Positions 9,223 to 22,109 of a stretch of DNA of 64,000 nt are shown one piece after another. Position numbers and translations under genes: made by a program. The notes under the pieces were generated by a model that saw only the letters and a list, made by a program, of their open reading frames with translations, did not search any database and was not told where the DNA came from. Source of the DNA: Gnetum montanum (Eukaryota; Streptophyta; Gnetopsida; Gnetales; Gnetaceae); contig MNCI01000665.1 in NCBI GenBank assembly GCA_015680685.1, positions 130,707 through 194,706 of the forward strand. The letters are read 5' to 3'. How positions within the stretch are numbered: position 1 is the stretch's first letter; each line of letters opens with the position of its first letter.

Positions 9223-12128
9223 ATTCTTGTTGTACTACACCATGCCATAAAAACTGTTGTTCCTTTTATGTGCAATCTTTTTATGTAGAGATTTTTGTTG
9301 GATTTTCCATTGTTGATAGGAGTGCATAAGAAAGTCAATTATGCAAACAATTTACAAGCTATCACATCCAATGTATGCTTTTTTTGTCACTTGTCACTAC
9401 TCTAGTGCATGTAGGTAGGCTTGGAATTACACAACCAAAATGCCTACCAAAATCTATCTGTATATGCATGTTTGTCTTGTAATTTATCTTTAACGATACT
9501 ATGGTATCACAACCTACTTATCCTTTGTACTCTGGTTGATTTTGAGGTACTAGTGGAGTGCATAGTGCATAAATAAGTACTTTTAAATTATTTTTTTGTA
9601 TTTCAAAATGTGTAATTATGTTTTCTATCATTAGCTCACCTCTTTAGTAGTACTAAAACATTTTTACTTTGCATAAGCTATTCACTTGCTTAAGGTTGCT
9701 ACCAGATCATTTCTTTCAATGATGAACATTTTATGAAGATTTCAAAGTACATGATGGTTGTGGTGATGTGGCCTATGGCTTGTGGGAAAGGGCTCGGGCA
9801 ACTAGGGCATTACAATTTATTATACTATGCTATAGTGTGCAAGTATAAAATAAAATCATGTATTCAAACCCTTCAAATTTTCATTTTCACCACACTTCTT
9901 TTGTTTCTACAATTTGAAACTCTAATTCAAGTTCTCTCATAAATGTTTTGTTCTTCTAGCTTCTATGTTCTAACATATGCACTAACATTTTTCTTCTTGT
10001 TTATCACATGTTTCTTATGACATGTAATATTTTTATTTTGTTATTGATTATATTATGTATTTGTCACTTGTTCTAAAATTTGCAATAAGATTGCTGAAGA
10101 TGTTTTAATGTTTAATTTTGTATTCACTAAAATTTGTAGTCTAACTAAAAATAGTAATTCTTTGTTCTAGGAACTCCTAGCTTCCAAATGTCAAAAGTAA
10201 TATTATTTGTTATAAAGAATTGTTATAGTGCCTTATTAGGCTAGGATAAGAAAGCTGATTGGTCTCAAGTTGAGATGTCGAACTTGGGGTTCCCTAAATT
10301 TTTGGTGTGTTTGTTGAGGCATTGCTACCATGGAGCATGCTCTCTTTGAGAGGTGGTCTTGCAAGTTTATCACCAAGGTCAAAAATAAATTCTAACGAGC
10401 CTTCAAATTGATTAAAAAATCACCTCATTGATGATCACTAAGCTACCATTTGAAGGATCTACATTGGACTTTATGTTGGACTTTTAAGAGAGAAGCACAT
10501 TCTCTTGCATAGGTATAGTACTATGTAGGAAGATAAGTCTCTTAGATCTTATAGGGGGTGAGTCTAACGCATTTCTTAGTGAAACTAATCCTTATGGTTA
10601 GCCTTATGCCTCTTATCATTTAGTAAGGATAGTTTCTTGACTCCACCAGGAGTCCTTTATGATTTAGGTTAGATGAGTGTAATAGGTCTTCAAGGTTGGT
10701 ACCTTCCTTCAAGCCTAGCATCAATTAAGATGAGTCACTCCGTAGATTTGATGGAGTTTAAAACTATACAAGAAGTATATTCTTAAAGCTTATGCTAGAC
10801 TCTAGTCCAAGGTTGTCACTTCTTTTTGTGTGGAGAAGAATTGTGAAAAAGGTCTCAAGGTCAACAATTCCCTTAGTTCATCCCCATGGTTTAGGGACTA
10901 TGGAGCACTTTGATTTGTTCATCCATGGCACTTGTGCTAAAAACAAATAGCTCTGGCTTGGTGGTTTCAAGAAATAATGCAACACCATCCTATTTTCCCT
11001 TTTTTATCCTCATCATCTCTCTTTACATGAGAAATACATGGTACCTAATTTTGTGATAGTCATAGATATATAAGTTAACCTAGAATGGATAATTTAGGGG
11101 CAATTCTATGTCAAACCTTGTACCAAACCGTGAAGGGTCTAAGGATGAGGCATTTTTTCTAGGTACATCATCATTCATCACTAATAATGTCTACATGGTT
11201 ATTCATTTACTTACTTGCTTATCCTTGATTGGAGTCATTGATGTTCATTCCAGAGGTGTATATATAACTTATGAGAATTTTCATATCATTAATTCTCTTC
11301 TTGGTGACAAAGTGGATGCATTACTTGCTTAGAGGCTTTTTCCCTAGGTCTTTTGCTCTAGATCCATTCAATCTAAGGGAATTCTTTGGTGTATCATACA
11401 ACATCAGGGGTAATGTTGTTATAGTTTAAATATTTTTTAGAGATAATAATATTACAAAAAAATATATAAGTGAGTTGTTGATAAGTCTTGCCTAAACTTG
11501 CATCAATGCTTATGTTTCATCATTGCAAAGTGACATGCCTTTACAACCTTTACAATTATTTTTATTTCTAATCTTGATCATCACTAAGAAAGCAAATCAT
11601 TGAGATTTTTGGATTTTATGTACAATCCTCTATGAGGGATTATGAAAGTTGTAGTTGTAATGATCATTGCTTTGGCAAATAGAGGAGTAAAATTTTCTTC
11701 TTTGGTTCTTGCTATATTGAAGATGAAAGATGAATCACTGTTATGATATTTGAGATAGTTATGACTTCTTTCTTAATCAAAATTTGTTTTTTTTTTTGGT
11801 GCATTGTAGCATAAACCTTCTAGCTTGCAGGACCTTGTTGGTATTATTATCCTTCTTTTTATTGACTTGATCATAAGTTTCATAGAGAAAAATGATGGTC
11901 AAATGGTGCATTAACACTAATGCTTAAATTCTATAGTGGCACAAATAGTACCAAAAGCAAAGGTGCTAAATATCATACAACTTTTGAAACCTAATATGAT
12001 TTGGTTTTAATTCTATAACTATAGTAGGATTTTAATTGACAAATTAATGACATGGCCTTATTGTTTAGGTTTTTAGAGATAGGAAATGGAGAAAAAAAGA
12101 TGTTGCAAATATTGTTTGTAAAGACATA
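9223..12128. other. Long non-coding stretch, nothing identified
   Basis: The part at 10250-11400 is slightly richer in G and C and has a 75-codon open frame at 11108-11332. Its product matches no family I recognise. It may be an unrecognised decayed element. The rest is AT-rich without structure. Confidence 0.35.
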
Positions 12129-13675
12129 ATTAGCGTAACACTTGGAGATACCATCATGAATTTTAAAAATTGACCAGATATGTTAATAATTAAATCATTA
12201 ATTATATATGGATGTTAATTTAGTTGGGTGAAACTTTACAAGTATAATATTGTTAGTCTACTTAGACTAGAGAATCACTAGTGGTAGTAAAGCATCCTAA
12301 AGAGGAAGTGTGTTCTAAATCAACATGCAAGCAAGGTGAAATAGAAGCTATGTTTTTTGCTACTAGTTTTCATACGTTTTTTTAACATAATTGATCTTGT
12401 AAACTCCAATAATAACTTGATTGTTTTCAAAAGGCTAACTACATTTATCAAACGATTTCAATTAGAGAAATGTAATTATCATCTTGAGTTTTACGAAGGA
12501 TTCAACAACTACAAAAGAATTGTTTCCTTTGTGAAGTTCCCACTGTAAAATATCAAAATGGTAACAAGTCCAATAGGCAAATATCCATATTTCCAAAAGA
12601 TGCATAAAAACATAACAAAAAAACTTCACCTTTAAAAACTACTACAAGGCTGAAAAATCTGCTTTGTCTACATGTCCTTCTAGAAAACAAGTAGGAATAA
12701 TATTTGAGTAAGTCAAATATAAAGGAATATTTGCCTATAAAATTTGAAATAGAAGATAAATAAAAATAGATGCTAGTTGAAAAAATTTAGTAATAAATTT
12801 GACAATATTCTCACATTTATTTAAATTGGTTGACTTCATATATATATATATGTTATAATAATCTTGCATATCAGCTACAAAGCATTAGTAAAATTGAAAC
12901 TATTTGTTCTTATTGCTTAACACAATGTTGCCAGTTAATAGTTCAATATTATAAGGGTAAATTTATATGGTCTTTCATGCCCTTACTGCTAAGGATAAAT
13001 AGATTTCTTATCTCAAATCTAGAAGACAAGGTTAATTCCACATGCCAAGAAATCTAAATAGTCTTTTGATAGGGCATTCTATAAAAGAAAAAATTATATA
13101 ATCTTGTTTTTTAACAAAGCAAGAAAAGGTGGGGTATGCATTTCCCTCAAAGCTATGCGCAATAATATAACAATTATTTCTTGAGAGACACAAGGACTCA
13201 TTAGTCTCATTGGATTTGAAAACATACAAGCACATCTAAAACAAATAATTAGAAACTTGAAATCATATACCACAAGAAGGAAGACTTCAAAGTTGGCAGA
13301 ATGAAAACCATGTATATGATGTAACCATATTACTTATTATATCATAAGCATACAATGTCATATATTCTAAACATCTAACAAGTTTCATAAATGTCAAGAT
13401 TTTTGGAGTGCACCAAATAGATATTTCACATCAACACTTGAGTAACCTAGAAAACTAACATTTGAGGTGATACATACTATTATATTAAATTACTTTCAAC
13501 AAATCAAGCATATGATTATCACTAATGATTCATAATGAATAAAGATTGAATTTCTTGATAGATAAACACCCAAGATCATAATTGCAAGAATCACAATAGT
13601 TGAAATAAGTAGAAATTTATAAAACACATATCTTTAGTAACCATAATTATTTTGATAAAAATATATTATTGTTGA
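12129..13675 (+). repeat. 1.55-kb dispersed repeat, copy A
   Basis: Copy A begins attagcgtaacacttggaga and stays collinear with 42799-44370 throughout: shared blocks include gagaatcactagtggtagta, caataataacttgat, gcataaaaacataacaaaaa, caaaaggtttt-type runs and ataaaaatatattattgttg. Identity is high, about nine bases in ten by eye. No coding potential is seen. The first 22 bases resemble a decayed tRNA-Asp primer site, so this could be the 5' leader of a gypsy element. Confidence 0.75.
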
Positions 13676-15194
13676 AATGCATGAAAATCTTGATGCCTTC
13701 ACAAAGTACATGCTAGCACTTGTTCATCACAAGTAACGCAAGAAATAGGATCATTAAACCATCAAGCCTGGTAAGTGGTCATACTAATAGCACAAAAGAC
13801 CATAGCATAAAATTTAAAACCACAAGAAAAATCAAAAGAGATTAACCTTGATGTAGCAAGGAACTAAAGAGTTGAGTTTAAAAGTAACTTACATTCGCAA
13901 GTGATGCTTCTATGTTTATGACTCGAGCAACAATTTCTTTCTAAAATTTAGTGTAGTCATCAACTAATTTTGTGTACCCTTATCCAAGCCTTTTAAGTTT
14001 TGAATTTGTAAACTGTATTCCATCTTTTCTTGTCTTTAAAACAATATATTATGAATTTAAACTCTTATGCACTTTTGGTTTTTCCTTTTTAGTGATCCTA
14101 AACACTAGTTTAAAATATGTTGTAGGTTATCTAAGGATACTCCTCTTTTATATAGATTTGCTTTGTTGATTCTTACTGGAGTTAGATGTACTTGGAGAAA
14201 TATCTCTAATTGAGTCAACATCAAGGTAACTTTTAATGCATCATATTATTATTGCATTTTGTAAATTTTAATGTTATTACTTGGTTTTGTTAATTCATGT
14301 TTTTGTGTTCATTATATTGTTATTACCTAGTTTTTAATATTTATGTGTTTAATTCTCATGTTGTTACTTTTTTGATAATTTAGTTTTGTTAATTGCTGAT
14401 ATTGTTAGTTTTATTAATTCATGCTTTTGTTAAGTTTATGTCAATTATGTTTGAGTTAATTTTATGTTCATTTCCGATGTTGTTGATTTTATAAATTCAT
14501 GTTTTTGTTACTAAGGTTTAAATGTTTTACCACTCATTTCATATGTTTTTGGTTTTCTATGTTACATTATTGTATTGTTAACTTGTTTTAAATTTTATTG
14601 TTAAGTTCTTGTATTGTGTGTATTCTTATGTTGTTACTTAATTTTGAATTAAATTTTCATGTATATGTGTTTCAAAACTTAGCCAAACTCATAATGGATG
14701 ATGATGCTATGATGTCTAGTATTACTATAAATATTATCTTTTAGGAATTAAAGTAATTGGATTTGAATATGATACACCATTAATTTGGATCTCTCAACTA
14801 TAGTCAATTCTAGGTAAAAAACGAAAGGCTCATATTGTGCACTTTACTTCAACCATGATAAATCATTAACTTGAGTTGATTGTATTGAAGGACACAATAG
14901 GTTTAAATTAATGAACATCAAGTCATAACTGATGTGGATTTGCTTATTAAAGAAAGTGGATTTTACGATGTCTCAGTTATAGTAAATGCTTATAAATATA
15001 AGATACCTATTGCATTTATGGTATTATTTGCTCATAGTTATAGTGAGACTCTTGTCATTTGTTTTCATAGCCTACTAAATAGTGAAATGTGCTTCGACAC
15101 TTTAAAGTTGGTACAAATAGTTAATTTGTAGGTTAATTGCATCCAATGGGTCTCATAAATATAGTATGCTAAGCTCTAAGTGCTTTTTTCAAGG
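13676..15194. other. Non-coding DNA with degenerate AT-rich repeats
   Basis: Between about 14220 and 14660 a loose unit of the type ttgttacttggttttgttaa plus ttcatgtttttg recurs many times with heavy divergence. No gene is recognised in the remainder. Confidence 0.4.
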
Positions 15195-15935
15195 CATTAA
15201 TTTCATTGATTGACACATGAAGTTGATCCATCAAATTTTCATTTTGAAAGTATTTGGAGAATAATATGTTCATTGGCATGATTTATTGAAAACAACATTC
15301 TATGCATTAGAAATAGACTAAGCATTTTGTCACTTAATTTTTTATGTTTTCCACATTGTTGTTATTTGTTAATTCAACATTCATGAGGGTATTAATTTGA
15401 TTGGTTAATGCATGAAGTTGATCAACCAAATTGTCATTTTAAAAGCATAACCAAACTAACACATTCATTAGAACAATTTGTGAAAAATAACATTCTATAA
15501 ATTAGAAATAGATTGAGCATGTTGTCACTTAAGCTTTCATATTTTGCATTATTGTTACTTATTACTTTTGTTAATTTAGTATAATTTGATTGGTTGATAC
15601 ATGGAGTTGATTATCTAAATTATCTTATGGAAAGTGTTTGTATAATATTGTGTTCATTGCCATGATATGTTAAAAACAATATCTATATACTAGAAATAGG
15701 ATGAGCATGTTGTTACTTGAAGTTGTTGTAAAGAGTTGACTAGGAGGTCATTCTCATCTAGTACAACAATCTTCAACCTCTCTCTTTAGGATGATAATTT
15801 GATCAGTTAATGCATGGAGTTTGTCAACAAAATCATCATGTTATAATGTGTTCATTGGTACGATCCATCAAAAATAACATTCTATACACTAGAAAATGTT
15901 GTTACTTAAGTTGAATTTGTTGTGAAGAGTTAATT
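15195..15935 (+). repeat. Four-unit degenerate tandem repeat, 170-195-bp units
   Basis: Each unit has the same order: aatttgattggttaatgcat, gaagttgatc with an aaattttcat-like tract, tgttcattggcatgat, aacattctataNNttagaaatag, then a gttgtcacttaag-like end. Units start near 15205, 15390, 15580 and 15788. The copies are strongly diverged and partly deleted; unit 4 is the shortest. Confidence 0.65.
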
Positions 15936-16035
15936 TCAGGAAACTGGCAAATTTTATTGGGAGAGAAATAGGGACGCTGCTAAAATTTCCAAGCTGTTTA
16001 CGAGGGGCACAATCCAATAAACTCAGACAATCAAA

Positions 16036-16323
16036 TTAAACATAGAAATAAATCATAAACACATTGAAATTATAATAACACGAACTTATTGCTACTGTGA
16101 AAACAGACGAACTGCAGTAATCTGACCTTGTACCGTTAGGATGAGGATGATCACAATGCCTCAATGAGCAACAAGACTGGGACTGGGAGGGTCCGGCCAT
16201 CCCCGGGTTATAAGACCCCCGACCATAAGACCACATGCTTTGCCTTGTATGTATTGAATACATACAGAAAAGCCACAATAGCAAAGCAAATAATTTTGTG
16301 TTGAAGAAGTTCTGCCTTTTCAT
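16036..16323 (-). CDS. Possible small secreted peptide precursor
   Basis: This is an open frame of about 95 residues when started at the internal Met at 16323; the frame opens further upstream to 16401. The N-terminus MKRQNFFNTKLFALLLWLFC is basic then strongly hydrophobic, as in a signal peptide. A short Gly/Pro-rich part with PGMAGPSQSQ and three cysteines (CC, then C) follows, and it ends in an aromatic tail. The local base composition is richer in G and C than its neighbours. No known plant peptide-hormone motif (CLE, CEP, IDA, RGF) is present. It could be chance; there is no transcript or splice evidence. Confidence 0.25.
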   Translation of the reverse strand: MKRQNFFNTKLFALLLWLFCMYSIHTRQSMWSYGRGSYNPGMAGPSQSQSCCSLRHCDHPHPNGTRSDYCSSSVFTVAISSCYYNFNVFMIYFYV

Positions 16324-16401
16324 TTTAGTTACAGAGGCAGACCAAGACTGTGGAAGCAAGGTAGGATTACTGAGGACAAATGTTTGCAGGTTGGTGATCA
16401 T

Positions 16402-17239
16402 TTGGTACCTTCTTCAGCCCGCTATTCACTATCAATGTGGATTTGGGTCTCAAAGTTTCGTAAAAGTTTTTGTCTAGAAAATGCACATAACTGTTGGAAT
16501 TTTATGCAGCACGTTATCCACGAAAATATGCAGAAATTTTTCTGCATTGACAAGCTTCCGTAGATTTCGGAATAAAACATCTAAGACTCTGTGGCATTCT
16601 CACGCAGATTTCGGAATAGCATCTTAAAACCACGTAAACGATGCTGCAACAGACCAACGTTGGAATTGTTGGTGACTAATTGGTAATCAATTTCTCATCC
16701 AGTTTCCAGTTCTCTGGGTGTGAAATCATTCAGTTTCCAGTTTTCTTCTTGGCTTTCATAAGTCCTTGGAGAAACGAAGTCAGAGAAAGTAGGCAATTGT
16801 AGGTGGAAAAGTAAAAGGTGGTAGGAATCATGTAAAATGATAGTTGACTAATTTGCAGCAAATTTTTGTATGAAATCATAAAAAATGCCACCTGTACTAC
16901 CAGCATGCATACATATGGATAATGGTGCTAGTAGTTTTGAACATTAATATAGGAAATGCCCTTTCTTCACTATGACTTTCAAGCCTTATGGATTATCCTA
17001 GTGAATCAATCACTTCATCTCAGTAAGTAAGAGAGCAACAAAGGGTAACAACATGCAAATGCCTCCATGTGATTAACAAATTCATCCAATAGGACAAACA
17101 AATGCTAACATCACTATTAATATAGTAGTCCTTACTCATGCAGAGTCCAATTGAATCAAAGTTGACATTCTTCTATAAAAGATAACCAATCTTAGCAGGA
17201 AATCCACTATGCAAAGCTCTACTAAACCTAGGTTCAGTG
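16402..17239. other. Non-coding DNA
   Basis: No gene was seen. Two partial repeats of a phrase (gcagatttcggaata/gtagatttcggaataaaaca, and ccagttttctt/ccagttctctg) occur between 16550 and 16750. Confidence 0.35.
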
Positions 17240-17625
17240 TTAAACATCGTTTTATAGGAAATGTACAAAGCCTAGAGCGTACCCACATTGAAGAAGAGCA
17301 ATATCAACTTCGTGATTATAGATAAGGTTGTTATTATACCACTAAGATAGGTTGGCGATGTTGTGTTCACTATAAGTGGGTGGTCTTATCATATAGATTT
17401 CTTGGTGATTGACATAGGAGGTAACAAGGAAGAATTTTCAATTATTACAGGAAGAGCCTAGTTGAGTATAACATATATAAAACTGGACATCAAAGATCTT
17501 TCCTTGAAGATTAACATATAGTAGTTAAGACAAAATGAGTTCCATGCATTGTATACATTGATTCAAGGTGCAAGTACATGTAGAAAATTTATAACATTCA
17601 AGATACCACCATTTCAATAGTCAAA
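17240..17625 (+). mobile_element. Relic of an Athila-like protease region
   Basis: It aligns with 37890-38210 in the plus-strand gypsy element. Shared blocks are cctagaNcNtac...gaagaagag, gtggNcttatc...gatttcttggt, then gacatcaaagatctttcctt, and a later gNtgcaaNtNNNtgtagaaa block. In translation it shows DFLVIDIGGNKEEFSIIT and IKDLSLKI, broken by stops. Only this protease/RT-linker piece is present, without LTRs or gag. Confidence 0.6.
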
Positions 17626-19039
17626 GTTATAGGCACTTGCAACTTGCGGTAGCAAATCTTCCATCTCATTTCACTTTCGAAGTTCTTGTCCTTCATGAAT
17701 CTTATCATATATAATCTTCATAGATCCAACATAACCATTAAATCCCTCCCAATAAATATGCTTTTTTGTTTGAAGGTTCCTTAAATCACAAAATCCATTG
17801 AATCTCAAAAACTTTGCTTGATCGAATTTCTTAGGTCAAATTTTGGAGCTTTACATTGAGAATGTTGATGATCTTATTGTCAAATATAAGTTTTATATCC
17901 ATAATACTATTGCTATGGTGGTATACTTGTACCATCTTATCTTTAACAAATTGATCAAAGATGATGCCACTTCCTTGTGTTGATTTTCTTTTTCTAGGTA
18001 GAAAAGTTTGTAGCCTTTGCCCAAATCTCAGGCTTTTCCCCTTCTTCATCTTATTTCGTAGAGGTAGGCAATGTTGATTTTCCTTATTTTATCATCTAAA
18101 ATGTTTATCATTGGATTTTCTTCTTTATCTATATCTATCCCTAATGTGGAAGCCCTTATCCACTTTCCACAACATTTGAGTGCTAATATTGGGAGTCATT
18201 TTTGGAGGATACCTTAGCAAGGGTTTCCACATCAGAGATGAATATGAAACTTAGTTAAGTTATTTTTATAGTTTTCTTAATTCTTTTCTTCATAATGTTC
18301 ACTATTACAATATGCATTTATCTTGGCTTAGGGGTGTAGTATAGTGATTAGGACACAAATTAATCATACAAGCTAAATAACTATAAATCAACATTAGAAA
18401 AACAATTCCTAATTTGAACTTTGTTAAAGTTGTTTAGATGCAACACTTCAATATATTACTAAGATGTCTATATGAAGAGTAAAAAATTAAAAAGTGAAAT
18501 TTTATTACATTTATAAACCCTTTGGATCTACTAGATAGTAGAAATGTAAGTGCTATGAGTATTGTTGTAATATCCTAATTATATATAATATGCTTAAATT
18601 ACAGAACATTGTTAAAAAAAACGTGGTTTTCATCTTCAATGCTATTTATATTGCATAGTTAGTATATTCACTCTTGCTAAGGAATTTTAAGCTATATACC
18701 TATTTGAATTCTTAGTGATGGAATCCTATTTGTGTTTCTCAAACAAGCAGTTTGGCTATAATAATTAGTTAATGACTCTAGATAAGAGTAAGTGATAAGC
18801 AAAAATGCAATCATCCTATCAAAGAGTCCTTCGGTTTTCCAATTACCTTTAGTTATTAAAATAACTCTAATTATGAGATCACCAATTCAATTATTAGTCG
18901 TGCATACAACTTGCAATTCAACTTGTAAGTTCATTCAATGATAGAAAGCCAAACTTGTTATTTAGAGTATGTTTAGTTTCTTGAATTAATAGATGTTGAA
19001 TATAAGGATTTATGAATTACTGAAGATTACTCCTGTACA
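17626..19039. other. Non-coding DNA upstream of the receptor-kinase relic
   Basis: A short open frame on the minus strand at 17831-18049 has no recognised family. No promoter or upstream LRR exons for the kinase relic were found, so its 5' part is missing. Confidence 0.35.
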
Positions 19040-21509
19040 AGCTGATTTAGTGTCTCTAGATTTATCCTTCAACAAGCTGATTGGAATATTGCCCAGAGTG
19101 TTCCCATGAAACTTGACTTCACTAATGTTGAATGGGAATCATATTTATGGGTCAATTCCTTGGGATGCCTTATCAAGGCTGGAAAACTTGATAGAACTTG
19201 ATTTGTCTGGCAACAAGTTCATAGGAGGGATTTCTGGATTGGTGGAAGAATTCAAGAAAATTCAAAAAATTTCTTTAGGAAACAAGAAGTTGGAAGGCAG
19301 AATACCGGCTGAAATTGGGTGGCTTAGCTCTGCTCTGTTTGAGCTTTCAATACCCAATAACTACTTGTTAGGCGGAATTCCTTATGCAATTGGTAACCTG
19401 AAAAATCTAAGACATTTAGTCTTGGATCATAATAATCTGTCAGGTGACATTCCTTCCAGCTTAGGAGAATGTTACATATTAGAGCTTCTAGACTTTTCTT
19501 CAAATAAGTTTGAAGGCTCCATCCCACCGGAGGTGGCAAATCTATACAACATTCAATTCTACTGTAATTTGTCATGCAACGTTTTGCATGGGAGATTGCC
19601 AGCAGAAATTGGTCACATGTTTCATGCGCTAGCAATAGATGTTTCAGCAAATAGAATCAACGGCACAGTTCCGGCTTGTCTTGAAGGTTGCAAAAACCTG
19701 CAATTTCTGAATTTATCTTTTAATGAGTTTGAAGGATCCACTCCAGGGTCTCTGAGCCAGCTGGGATACCTAGTGTCCAGGGACCTTTTCCCACAACGAT
19801 ATATCTAGTTCCATACCCTCTGAGCTTGAAAAACTGCAAATGCTTCAAAGTCTCAATCTTTCGTTCAATGATCTGGATGGGCAAGTTCCAAAGGGAGGAT
19901 CATTTCCTAAGTTTACCAGGCAGTTGTTTCTGGGAAATCCCGCAACTTTGTGGGGAGTGGGCAGGGCTACCTAGATGCACATGCGTAGAAAACTCTGGCT
20001 CTGACGGATGTGCAAACTCTGGCTCTGATTCTAAGGTGAGAATAACTGCTCCAGTCAGTGGTGATTTGCTGATGTTCATCATTCTATTTGTTTTAATATA
20101 CTATGTAAGGAGATGCTATGAAATTTTAATTTGTAAAGGTTGTTTAACTTCTGAATATAAGAACTGGAAGAAGAACTTTGGAAATTGGTTCTCCTACGGA
20201 GAAATCAGTGAAGCCACAGAAGGGTTTAGCAGGAACAACATGCTAGGTTCCAGCATCCTATCCTCTGTGTACAATGGAATTCTCAGAGATGGTACAGATG
20301 TGGCTATTAAGATTTTAAACAAAAATACCGATGAAAAAGGCTTCCAAATTTTTGTTTCGGAATGCAAGGTCCTAAGCATGGTTAAGAACAGAAATCTGGT
20401 GAAAGTCATGGGTGTATGTTGGGAGGAGGGATACAATGCCCTGGTTATGCCGTTGATGCCAATTGGCAGAGGCCCTGAACAGAGACCATGAATGGCTGAC
20501 CTTCAACCAGATGGTAAGCATAGCACTGGATATTGCACGTGGACTAGAATATCTGCATCATTATTGCAGTTTTGAGATCATCCACTGTGATATTAAGCCC
20601 AACAACATACTTTTAGATAAAGAATTAAAGATATGGTTGCCCATGTTGCTGATTTTGGCATTGCAAGGCTTTTCTGCACTGATTCTACAACTTCAATTTC
20701 TTCCACCTTGACTCTTGCAGGATCTATTGGTTATATGCCTCCAGGTACTCAACTTACTCAACTTACAGTTTAGTGGGTTCCGTTACATTTTAACTGAATT
20801 CACCCTGAAATAATTTTCTACATTTTTGTGGGCAAATTGGCTGGCTGCCTTAGTAAACCTTTCCTGTAACAATTTATTTATTTTTATAATAGTTAAAACA
20901 TACCCCAGATGTTTCTTTTAGGCTTAATTCCAATAATTCATAGTCTTGTATCTTATTGGATTGTGATAAGTGGAATGAACTTTTATCCTTGCCCAGGTTT
21001 TACCTCGTGACTGTTCATTTAACGAGGGTTGTTTCTAAACTATTTTTATTGATCGCATGTGTTTAAATCAAAAAATTAAAATTAAAATTAAAAAAAAAAA
21101 CTGTTTCAGCATCTATACAGCACATCTCGTAGTAATTTTTCTGGATATATAAGGTTTGTTTACCTGTTACACAATCAATCAATAATTGATATTTTAATAT
21201 TTTAACAATGATTTTGCAGAGTATGGAGAAGGAATGGCATCATCCAAGGAAGATGTATACAGCTTTGGAGTGTTGTTACTGGAGATGGTAAATGGCAGAA
21301 GCCTCATTGATATAAATCCAAATGGATTTTTCAGTCTGCATAGGTGGATGCGAAATTCCTTCCCGGAGAGTTTAGATCAACTTCTGGACAGAAGACTCAC
21401 ATTGGAAGGCAATGACGATGAGTTGCTCTGGAAACACATTTCTGATTTTGTAGAGATGACTCACGTTTCAGAATTCCTAGAGCAACTTTCCCAAAAAATC
21501 GAACCCTAA
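19040..21509 (+). pseudogene. LRR receptor kinase relic, subfamily XII type, non-RD kinase
   Basis: Proteins of this type are plasma-membrane receptors, and several known members (FLS2, EFR, XA21) sense microbes. About eight LRRs lie at 19050-19800 (for example LKNLRHLVLDHNNLSG). After a frameshift come a further LRR, a membrane segment (LLMFIILFVLIYYV, about 20065-20107) and a kinase. The lysine motif reads VAIKILNKN. The catalytic loop is [14 protein letters not shown], with Cys where RD kinases have Arg. The ADFGIARL motif follows in another frame. An intron (GT 20745, AG 21219) splits GYMPP from EYGEG, as in many LRR-XII genes. Signal peptide and N-terminal LRRs are absent, there is an in-frame stop before 19113, and shifts occur near 19790, 20465 and 20630. 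The kinase end diverges after LLWKHISDF and stops at 21507. Confidence 0.85.
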
Positions 21510-22109
21510 GTTTTACCAACCCGCTTCAGGGATCTTGTACCTTGGGAAACCAAAAAAGCAACAAGGCCTCAGTGTCTTCAGCTTCAGTGATAAGCTACTG
21601 CACCTTAGGATTTTATGCATATTCACGTGCACTTGCATTGTGCTCATGAAAGTAACTCCTCCTTGTATTCCCTTGGCAACATGTGTTTGGGGGGTCATCC
21701 TTGCTTTTCTTCTTATCCTTCCCCTGAGGTAATTATTCTATGATTTTTGTTCATGTTTTCATGCAAAAATAAATTTGGATGAGGAAAGATGGAGGAAATT
21801 TGCATGGAAACATTTGTCTTCTTGAATTTTGACAGGGTATTACCATTAACTTGATTTGGATGGGACCTTTATCTTGAAAGAAAATAACTAATGTTTTCAA
21901 GCATTTTGAGGTGGAGAAAATTTTCTCATGAATTAGGGATACTATATTCATTTTCTTTACAAAGAAAATTTGCATATGATTAGCAAAATTACAATAAATA
22001 ATCCAAAGTAATTAATGGAGATTTTAAAATATACTTTTATTGCAATTACATTCCTTTTATTTAGTTTTAAATTTATTAATTTTTAACCTTTTTGATTCTA
22101 AAGCATATT
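21510..22109. other. Non-coding DNA between the receptor-kinase relic and a LINE
   Basis: No gene recognised. Short open frames on both strands (21535-21732, 21751-21975) overlap one another and have no known domain. Confidence 0.35.

Noticed and set aside
19324-19650. Minus-strand open frame of 108 codons
   Set aside because: It is the antisense of the LRR region of the receptor-kinase relic, whose plus frame has clear LRR periodicity.
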